Part shown: in pieces, positions 1 to 5,534 of the stretch
Layout of the letters: every line of letters starts with the position of its first letter
How positions within the stretch are numbered: the first letter of the stretch is position 1
Assembly (NCBI GenBank): GCA_015661715.1
Contig: DQVN01000150.1
Span: 1 to 5,534 of the forward strand
Direction: 5' to 3'
Length of the DNA: 5,534 nucleotides
From: Sulfurivirga caldicuralii
Lineage (GTDB): Bacteria > Pseudomonadota > Gammaproteobacteria > Thiomicrospirales > Thiomicrospiraceae
Program-made: the position numbers and the translations under genes
The notes under the pieces: model-generated
What the model was told of the DNA's origin: nothing
The model's database searches: none
What the model saw: only the letters and a program-made list of their open reading frames with translations

Positions 1-1497
1 CTGCATGACCTTCTGCTGCGTCTCATCCATCATGGTGGTGGGGTTCAACTTCATCTGCACCCACATACTGGCCCCCATGATCAGCGGCAGCACATAGTAA
101 GGATCCGGCGCGGACAAATCATCGATCCACAAAATCCAAGGCGCTTGACGAATCTCGACGGAATAGAGCAGCACCCAGTACAGGGCGATAAATACCGGCA
201 TCTGCACCAGAATGGGCAGACAGCCGCCCATGGGGTTGATCTTCTCTTCCCGATACAGTTGCATCAACTTCTGCTGGAACAGCTGCTTATCATCGCCATA
301 GTTCTCCTTCAGCTGCTGCAGCTTGGGATGGAACTGTTTCAGCTTGGCCATGGAACGATAGCTGGTTTCAGACAGTTTGTAGAAAGCCAGCTTGATCAGC
401 ACGGTCAGAATAATGATGGCCCAGCCCCAGTTGCCCACCAGGGAATAGATAGCCTTCAACACCCAGAACAAAGGCTCCGCAATAAAGGTCAGAACGCCAT
501 AGTCTTTGGTCAATTCCAATCCTTCTGCCAGCGGCTCCAGCAACTCTTCAATCGCCGGACCAATGAAATAGCGATGCTGGAAACTGGCCTGCTGACCATC
601 GGCTATTTTGGTAACTGGACTGACCACGCCCACGGCAAATCGGTCCTGAGCCAGCAGCTTACCAAAATAGATGTTCTGCTGATCCTGGGGTGGAATAATG
701 GCAGAAAGAAAATAGTGCTGGATCATGGCTGTCCAGCCGCCCTGAACAGCTTTAGCGCTGATAGGCTGAGCGAGCAGCTCATCGAAGTCCACTTTCTGAT
801 ATTTGTTTTCCGGATCATAGAAAACCGGGCCGGTGTAAGTCCAGATCAGTTTGCTCGCATTGGGCACATAGCGGTTGCGTTGAATCTGGCTGTAAAGCGC
901 CCCTTGCCAAACCTGGCCACTGCGGTTTTCCACCTGATAGGTCACCTTAACCACATAGCTGCCTGGCTCGAAGGTGTAGGTCTTGGTCACCTTGACTCCA
1001 CCTTGCTCCCAGGTAAAAGGCACCACCAGATTTTCACCCTTCAGGGCATATTCCGTCTTAGGTGTGTGCCAACGCACCTTGTGCGTGGGCGCAGGCTGAC
1101 CCTCCACCGGCGAGGTCAAACCATTTTGAATAATATGAAACAGCGGCCCCGTATCCGACAACAGGGTAAACGGCTTATCTTTCTCTTCCGAGCTGGCGGC
1201 AAATTTAAGCAGGCGGGCCACGCGTATATCACCACCCAGGGTATCCAGCTCTATATCCAGCACATCCGTTTTAACCCGGACGCGCTGCGCACTGGCCACA
1301 GCCTTCTGCGCCACCGGTGTATCCGCCGCCCCCTCTTGAGCCAATTGGGATGCCTGCTGTACCGCCTCAACCGCCGGCAGATTCTGCTGAGTGGTTTCAG
1401 CCTGAGGCGGCTTGGGCGCGGTGAACTTGACCCATTCCATCCAGATCCACATCAGGGTAAAAGCCAGGGCAATCCACCAGAGGGCGCGGATATTCAT
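1..1497 (-). CDS. yidC: YidC membrane protein insertase, Oxa1 family (3' end cut by window edge)
   Basis: YidC inserts and folds inner-membrane proteins, alone or with SecYEG. The minus-strand frame is open for 499 codons from the ATG at 1497 and is cut at the left edge. E. coli YidC has 548 residues, so roughly 50 are missing, including the last transmembrane helix and basic tail. Residues 1-20 (MNIRALWWIALAFTLMWIW) form the N-terminal anchor. A Gln/Ala/Pro-rich linker and the large periplasmic beta domain follow to about 345. The conserved insertase domain includes YRSMAKLKQFHPKLQQL, the NPMGGCLPILVQMPVF loop-helix, RQAPWILWIDDLSAPDPYY and QMKLNPTTMMDETQQKVMQ. Lys369 occupies the place of the E. 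coli groove residue Arg366 in my hand alignment, so the positive charge is kept. The start overlaps the rnpA stop (ATGA), with an AAGGA at 1509-1513, so translational coupling is likely. The family assignment is very secure. Confidence 0.97.
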   Translation of the reverse strand, partial: MNIRALWWIALAFTLMWIWMEWVKFTAPKPPQAETTQQNLPAVEAVQQASQLAQEGAADTPVAQKAVASAQRVRVKTDVLDIELDTLGGDIRVARLLKFAASSEEKDKPFTLLSDTGPLFHIIQNGLTSPVEGQPAPTHKVRWHTPKTEYALKGENLVVPFTWEQGGVKVTKTYTFEPGSYVVKVTYQVENRSGQVWQGALYSQIQRNRYVPNASKLIWTYTGPVFYDPENKYQKVDFDELLAQPISAKAVQGGWTAMIQHYFLSAIIPPQDQQNIYFGKLLAQDRFAVGVVSPVTKIADGQQASFQHRYFIGPAIEELLEPLAEGLELTKDYGVLTFIAEPLFWVLKAIYSLVGNWGWAIIILTVLIKLAFYKLSETSYRSMAKLKQFHPKLQQLKENYGDDKQLFQQKLMQLYREEKINPMGGCLPILVQMPVFIALYWVLLYSVEIRQAPWILWIDDLSAPDPYYVLPLIMGASMWVQMKLNPTTMMDETQQKVMQ

Positions 1498-1916
1498 GTC
1501 TGTGTCTGTCCTTGTGATGAGCGTTTATGTTGTTCGATCTTGCCAATCAGGTGTTCAAAGCTACGCATCAGGGTCGCATTGTCCACCTCCGCGGCCCCTT
1601 TACGCGCCAAAACCACAATATCATAGCCCACCAGACGCCGCTTATGGTGGCGGAACACCTCACGGGCAATACGCTTAATGCGGTTGCGACGATGAGCCTT
1701 GCCCACCTGCTTGCGGGCAATCGCCAATCCCATGCGCGGTATGGGCAACCCATTGGCACGAACAAGCAGTGTCCAGTGGCGATTGGCAAATTTACTCGCA
1801 TCAGCGAACACCCAGCGAAACTGAGCCGGCTTGAGTAGCCGCAGAGCCTTGGGAAAAGTTTGACCGGCCAAAAGCCGGTCAGAATCGATAGGAGATGCTG
1901 ACGACCTGTCAGCCAT
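1494..1916 (-). CDS. rnpA: Ribonuclease P protein component (RnpA, C5 protein)
   Basis: RnpA is the protein subunit of RNase P. It binds the catalytic RNA and the 5' leader of pre-tRNA during 5' maturation. The 140-residue product carries the family's central signature: ARKQVGKAHRRNRIKRIARE at residues 67-86 holds the RNR motif, and F33/F37 lie in the N-terminal leader-binding region (FPKALRLLKPAQFRWVF). RnpA is usually about 115-130 residues, and this copy has roughly 15 extra at the N-terminus (MADRSSASPIDSDRLLAG). The ATG at 1916 is chosen because no other ATG precedes the conserved core. A TTG at 1871 is the only visible alternative, but it lies inside a hairpin. No clear Shine-Dalgarno precedes the ATG, which is 19 bp after the rpmH stop, so coupling to rpmH translation is the likely mode. 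It overlaps yidC by 4 bp. The gene identity is secure; the exact start is less so. Confidence 0.95.
   Translation of the reverse strand: MADRSSASPIDSDRLLAGQTFPKALRLLKPAQFRWVFADASKFANRHWTLLVRANGLPIPRMGLAIARKQVGKAHRRNRIKRIAREVFRHHKRRLVGYDIVVLARKGAAEVDNATLMRSFEHLIGKIEQHKRSSQGQTQT
1861..1881 (-). promoter_or_regulatory. Hairpin inside the rnpA 5' coding region (possible attenuator)
   Basis: A perfect 8-bp inverted repeat (TGACCGGC paired with GCCGGTCA) with a 5-nt loop covers rnpA codons 12-19. On the transcript it is followed by AAACUUUUCCC, a short weak U-run. A GC-rich hairpin here could lower rnpA and yidC expression relative to rpmH, which is needed in far larger amounts. The repeat is directly visible; the regulatory role is inference. 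Confidence 0.4.
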
Positions 1917-1937
1917 CAGACAGGATCGAAACCGATC
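1897..1937 (-). promoter_or_regulatory. Competing hairpins around the rnpA start codon
   Basis: Three inverted repeats are packed here. CCTGTC/GACAGG (1905-1910 with 1919-1924) places the rnpA ATG in an 8-nt loop. GCTGAC/GTCAGC (1897-1902 with 1908-1913) shares bases 1908-1910 with it, so the two cannot form together. GATCG/CGATC (1924-1928 with 1933-1937) overlaps the rpmH stop codon and shares base 1924 with the first. This could set rnpA initiation according to whether ribosomes clear rpmH. The pairings are visible; the function is inferred. Confidence 0.35.
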
Positions 1938-2070
1938 AGGCAGTCAAGCGCTTACGGCCCTTGGCACGACGACGCGCCAACACCTTGCGGCCATTTTTTG
2001 TCGCCATGCGCGCGCGAAAACCGTGGGTACGCTTGCGCTTGAGAATACTGGGTTGAAATGTTCTTTTCAT
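1936..2070 (-). CDS. rpmH: 50S ribosomal protein L34
   Basis: L34 is a small, very basic protein of the large ribosomal subunit that packs against 23S rRNA. The 44-residue product [19 protein letters not shown]...[18 protein letters not shown] has the canonical length and pattern from end to end. The frame stays open upstream to 2160, but the start at 2070 is fixed by the universal MKRTFQPS N-terminus and by an AAGGAA ribosome-binding site at 2078-2083, seven bases before the ATG. It is the first gene of the rpmH-rnpA-yidC unit, has its own strong-looking promoter, and is separated from the preceding gene by a hairpin terminator. In many gammaproteobacteria dnaA lies divergently upstream of rpmH; here a sulfurtransferase gene occupies that side. 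Confidence 0.98.
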   Translation of the reverse strand: MKRTFQPSILKRKRTHGFRARMATKNGRKVLARRRAKGRKRLTA

Positions 2071-2077
2071 GGGATGT

Positions 2078-2083
2078 TTCCTT
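2078..2083 (-). promoter_or_regulatory. Ribosome-binding site of rpmH
   Basis: On the minus strand this reads AAGGAA, seven bases before the ATG at 2070. It supports the 44-codon rpmH start over the longer upstream open frame. Confidence 0.8.
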
Positions 2084-2117
2084 GATCTGTAATGCTCAAT
2101 TGCACAGCAAAAGCGGG

Positions 2118-2145
2118 ATTTTACCCATTTCTGCCGGCAAAGCAA
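2118..2145 (-). promoter_or_regulatory. Candidate sigma70 promoter for rpmH-rnpA-yidC
   Basis: On the minus strand TTGCTT (2145-2140) and TAAAAT (2123-2118) are separated by 16 bp. The -10 matches consensus at five of six positions and the -35 at four (T, T, G and C). Transcription would begin near 2111, giving a leader of about 40 nt before rpmH. The site lies between the terminator hairpin of the preceding gene and rpmH, where a promoter is expected. It is inferred from sequence pattern only. Confidence 0.6.
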
Positions 2146-2157
2146 GTACCCATAACA

Positions 2158-2183
2158 CATAACGCCCCTTCCGGGGCGTTATG
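2158..2183 (-). terminator. Strong hairpin ending the sulfurtransferase unit (likely intrinsic terminator)
   Basis: A perfect 11-bp inverted repeat (CATAACGCCCC paired with GGGGCGTTATG) closes a 4-nt loop. In the minus-strand transcript the loop is GGAA, a GNRA-type tetraloop. It begins 17 bp after the sulfurtransferase stop and ends 12 bp before the rpmH -35 element. No clean U-tract follows on either strand (minus tail GTGTTATGGG), so termination may be imperfect or may need Rho, or the hairpin may mainly protect the transcript 3' end. Position and stability favour a terminator acting on the minus strand. Confidence 0.65.
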
Positions 2184-2200
2184 ACCGGCGATCATGCTTC

Positions 2201-3118
2201 TTAGTTGTTCAGCTGGAAGGTTTCCGTGGGCTTTTTCTTCAGCGTCCAGATATTCATAGAGCCATCATAGAGTTTCACATTTTTGTTGCCCACGATCTGG
2301 CTTAGGATAAACCAGCCACCGCCTGACAACTGACCTGAATTGCAATACACAATGGTCGGTTTGGTGGCATCCCAACCCATCGCCTGACCGACCTTTTTAT
2401 AGGTCTCCGCATCAAAGAAACGGGAGCTTTTACCTTTGGTAAAGGTGGTCATGGCAAAGAGCTTGGCACTTGGAATATGACCTGGTGCAAACACATAGTT
2501 TTTGTGCCAGGTGCCCAGATACTGACCCAAATCCCGATTATCCAGGATTTGAACCCCATCATCTTTAATCGCTGCTTCCACATCCGCCGTGGTGGCAATC
2601 AGTTCCCGACGGATCTCACCCGCAGTCCAGTTACCTTTTTTTGCCGCCACCGCTTTCACAGCTTTTTTGTTGTATGGCAGCTTGGCTTTCTTCCAGGCTT
2701 TTTCACCTCCATTTAGAATGGTGATGTTGTCATAACCAAAATACTTGAATTGCCAGTAAAGCCTTGCAGAATTGGAAGCATCAGAAGCGCTCTTCCCCGC
2801 ATCCACAATGACAATGGCATCCCCCTTGTTCACACCCGCTGACTGAACCAAAGATTCAAACTGGGCTTTGGTGGGCACCAAACCCTGCCCCTTGACACCA
2901 TCCTCCATGCGCTTGACACGCATTTTCTTGCTATCGAAGGCAATGGCACCAGGAATATTCGCCTTATCAGACTTTTTAGTCAGTTCCAAAATAACCACTT
3001 CTTCTTTGTGATCCGCTACCCATTTGGCATCCACCAACGGGCCAGGAACCGTCAAGGCGTAGGCTTGCGCCGATACAAATACACCGGCCAGCGCAACTGT
3101 CTTCCACATCAATTTCAC
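2201..3118 (-). CDS. Periplasmic tandem-rhodanese sulfurtransferase
   Basis: Rhodanese-family sulfurtransferases move a sulfane sulfur from donors such as thiosulfate to a thiol acceptor or cyanide through a cysteine persulfide. The 305-residue product starts with a Sec signal peptide (MKLMWKTVALAGVFVSAQAYA, likely cleavage after residue 21). The first rhodanese domain spans about 25-150 (VIVDAGKSASDASNSARLYW, then ITILNGGEKAW) and lacks a catalytic cysteine, as is normal in tandem rhodaneses. The second spans about 170-300, with ILDNRD at 191-196, APGHIPSAKLF at 211-221 and the active loop VYCNSGQLSGG. Cys259 is the only cysteine in the protein. The mature protein is lysine-rich. Its physiological donor and acceptor cannot be told from sequence. 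It is flanked by an AT-rich leader upstream and a hairpin terminator downstream, so it is probably transcribed alone. The family is secure; the exact substrate is unknown. Confidence 0.92.
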   Translation of the reverse strand: MKLMWKTVALAGVFVSAQAYALTVPGPLVDAKWVADHKEEVVILELTKKSDKANIPGAIAFDSKKMRVKRMEDGVKGQGLVPTKAQFESLVQSAGVNKGDAIVIVDAGKSASDASNSARLYWQFKYFGYDNITILNGGEKAWKKAKLPYNKKAVKAVAAKKGNWTAGEIRRELIATTADVEAAIKDDGVQILDNRDLGQYLGTWHKNYVFAPGHIPSAKLFAMTTFTKGKSSRFFDAETYKKVGQAMGWDATKPTIVYCNSGQLSGGGWFILSQIVGNKNVKLYDGSMNIWTLKKKPTETFQLNN

Positions 3119-3121
3119 ACC

Positions 3122-3131
3122 TCACCTCCTT
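3122..3131 (-). promoter_or_regulatory. Near-perfect ribosome-binding site deciding a GTG start
   Basis: On the minus strand this reads AAGGAGGTGA, an almost full complement of the 16S rRNA 3' tail. From GGAGG to the GTG at 3118 is six bases, versus about 15 to the in-frame ATG at 3109. The GTG is therefore preferred as the sulfurtransferase start, and it adds the first residues of the signal peptide. The strength of the site suggests high translation. Confidence 0.8.
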
Positions 3132-3248
3132 TTAGATTTATAAAAAATTCATTCATCATTTACATAAAAGTACAGGTAAGTTTAACGAACCTATTAATCA
3201 ATGTTTATCAAAAATTTTTATTACATTTTTACTTTAATACAGTGACCA
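3124..3248 (-). other. AT-rich intergenic leader upstream of the sulfurtransferase gene
   Basis: The stretch between the hslR stop and the sulfurtransferase ribosome-binding site holds no gene. By hand count 3131-3240 has about 20 G/C in 110 bases, far below its flanks. It must hold the 3' end of the hemF-hslR transcript and probably the sulfurtransferase promoter. No hexamer pair is good enough to call; the best is TTAAAC-17-TAAATG, with three of six matches in each box. No GC-rich terminator hairpin is visible after hslR, so read-through from hslR is possible. Confidence 0.5.
3192..3211 (-). repeat. Two tandem 10-bp repeats, possible operator
   Basis: On the minus strand TTGATAAACA is followed directly by TTGATTAATA. 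The two copies match at eight of ten positions and are spaced by about one helical turn, 74-93 bp upstream of the sulfurtransferase start. TTGAT resembles an FNR/Crp-type half-site, but the expected inverted ATCAA partner is absent. In such AT-rich DNA, chance similarity is a real alternative. Confidence 0.25.
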
Positions 3249-4566
<1,318 letters not shown>

Positions 4567-4580
4567 TTAAATAACCGTGA

Positions 4581-4610
4581 ATTATGCACGAGGGCAAGAG
4601 AAAGAGACAA
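4581..4610 (-). promoter_or_regulatory. Candidate hemF promoter
   Basis: On the minus strand TTGTCT (4610-4605) and CATAAT (4586-4581) are 18 bp apart. The -10 matches consensus at five of six positions and the -35 at four. Transcription would start near 4574, about 30 nt before the preferred hemF GTG. The -35 abuts the start codon of the divergent protease gene. This is inference from pattern. Confidence 0.4.
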
Positions 4611-5497
4611 TGCGCTGGATCAAGATTCACCACAGGGGGTCCCCCAAAAATTTTGAACGCCGATTTTTTCGTCCTACCAAAACCTGGGTATTAGGCGGTG
4701 TTTTGGCCGTTTTTTTGGGTTTGAGCGGCTGTGCCACCACTCAAACCACTGCCAGCGGTGTGGTGGGTGTCAAACGTAGTCAGTTGATGTTGGTCTCCAC
4801 CACAGAATTGGAGCGGGCAGCCGCGCAAAGCTATCGCCGAATACTGGACCAGGCCCGCAAACAGGGCAAGTTGGATCGGGATAAGGCCTTGCTCAAGCGC
4901 GTCCAGCGAATTACCCACCGCCTGATTCCCCAGGTGCGTCACTTCCGCGCCGATGCTTTACAGTGGCCGTGGGAAGTGCATGTGATCAGCAGCCCGCAGA
5001 TCAATGCCTGGTGCATGCCGGGTGGGCGTATCGTGGTCTATACGGGGTTAGTGGAAAAGCTGAAACTCACCGACGATGAGCTGGCCGCTATCCTGGGCCA
5101 CGAAATCGCCCATGCGTTGCGCGAACATGCACGGGAGCGTACTTCTCAGGCGCTGGCAGCCAACCTCACCTTGGACATTGGTGCAACCCTATTGGGGTTA
5201 AACCGTTCCAACCGCGATCTGGCGGGACTGGTCTATCAAGTGGGTATCGGCCTGCCTTTTTCCCGCTTGCATGAACAGGAGGCCGATCAAATGGGTGTGG
5301 AGCTGGCCGCTCGGGCCGGTTATGATCCCTATGCAGCGGTGCGGGTGTGGCAAAAAATGTCTCAGATCAAGCAAAATCGACCGCCAGAGTTTCTCAGCAC
5401 CCACCCTTCTGCACGAACGCGCGTCCAGACACTGCGGAAAATCGCCAAAAAGGTGTATCCGCTCTATTTGCAGGCACAAAAAACTATTGAAAAATAG
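4610..5497 (+). CDS. M48-family zinc metallopeptidase, lipoprotein (LoiP/YcaL-like)
   Basis: M48 lipoproteins are envelope zinc proteases linked to quality control of outer-membrane proteins (LoiP, YcaL and BepA in E. coli). The 295-residue product has a basic N-terminus, a hydrophobic stretch WVLGGVLAVFLGLSG and a lipobox ending at Cys41 (LSGC). The residue after Cys is Ala, which by the Lol sorting rule favours the outer membrane. The catalytic domain has INAWCMPGGRIVVYTGLV (131-148), zinc motif HEIAH (H164, E165, H168), the EQEAD segment supplying the third ligand Glu222, and the family tail FLSTHPSARTRVQTLRK. All catalytic residues are present. There are no C-terminal TPR repeats, so it is nearer LoiP/YcaL than BepA. 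The start at 4610 follows GAGAAAGAG; a GTG at 4577 lacks a ribosome-binding site and would lengthen an already long n-region (about 25 residues). It is divergent from hemF. The specific substrate is unknown. Confidence 0.93.
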   Translation: MRWIKIHHRGSPKNFERRFFRPTKTWVLGGVLAVFLGLSGCATTQTTASGVVGVKRSQLMLVSTTELERAAAQSYRRILDQARKQGKLDRDKALLKRVQRITHRLIPQVRHFRADALQWPWEVHVISSPQINAWCMPGGRIVVYTGLVEKLKLTDDELAAILGHEIAHALREHARERTSQALAANLTLDIGATLLGLNRSNRDLAGLVYQVGIGLPFSRLHEQEADQMGVELAARAGYDPYAAVRVWQKMSQIKQNRPPEFLSTHPSARTRVQTLRKIAKKVYPLYLQAQKTIEK

Positions 5498-5534
5498 TAT
5501 CAAAACCGCAAAATGTATAAGTAACGACAAACCA
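5498..5534. other. Short non-coding right edge
   Basis: These 37 bases follow the M48 stop codon. I see no hairpin, gene start or other recognisable element before the window ends. Confidence 0.4.

Noticed and set aside
145..1626. A 493-codon open frame on the plus strand opposite yidC and rnpA
   Set aside because: The opposite strand encodes unmistakable YidC over the same span. The plus-strand translation is rich in Leu, His, Gln and Arg with no recognisable domain, as expected of an antisense shadow in GC-rich coding DNA.
2071..2160. Longer rpmH frame giving a 74-residue protein
   Set aside because: The added 30 residues contain the promoter and ribosome-binding site and do not match L34, whose N-terminus is MKRTFQPS.
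2071..2200. Possible replication origin beside rpmH
   Set aside because: No cluster of DnaA boxes, no AT-rich unwinding element and no dnaA gene are visible next to rpmH.
3192..3211. FNR binding site upstream of the sulfurtransferase gene
   Set aside because: One TTGAT half-site is present, but the inverted ATCAA partner is only three of five, so only a direct repeat can be reported.
5198..5530. A 110-codon minus-strand open frame opposite the M48 gene
   Set aside because: The plus strand carries the intact zinc-peptidase domain here. The minus-strand product has no recognisable features.

Overview
The window looks like ordinary chromosomal core DNA from a gammaproteobacterium. HemF, Hsp15 (HslR), L34, RnpA and YidC all read like their Enterobacteria/Pseudomonas-type counterparts, and the rpmH-rnpA-yidC order is the standard bacterial arrangement. 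The genus cannot be named from the sequence. A periplasmic tandem-rhodanese sulfurtransferase is compatible with a sulfur-metabolising lineage but does not prove one.

Layout, reading right to left, because all genes except the last are on the minus strand. An M48 metallopeptidase lipoprotein gene (4610-5497, plus) diverges from hemF (minus, start about 4545). The short gap between them carries a candidate hemF promoter. hemF overlaps hslR by 11 bp. An AT-rich gap of about 125 bp (3124-3248) follows, then a secreted sulfurtransferase gene with a GTG start and a near-perfect Shine-Dalgarno sequence. A strong hairpin (2158-2183) closes that unit. A good sigma70-like promoter (2118-2145) then starts the rpmH-rnpA-yidC unit, in which rnpA and yidC overlap by 4 bp (ATGA). 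yidC runs off the left edge after 499 codons, so its last transmembrane segment and C-terminal tail lie outside the window.

Functions fall into three groups: translation and membrane biogenesis (L34, RNase P protein, the YidC insertase), haem biosynthesis plus ribosome rescue (HemF, Hsp15), and envelope proteins (periplasmic sulfurtransferase, M48 lipoprotein protease).

I found no mobile element, CRISPR array, rRNA, tRNA, replication-origin box cluster or clearly undescribed system. The points most worth a second look are local: yidD is missing between rnpA and yidC, dnaA is not next to rpmH, mutually exclusive hairpins surround the rnpA start codon, a basic single-cysteine sulfurtransferase sits between core genes, and a helically phased repeat lies in its upstream region.
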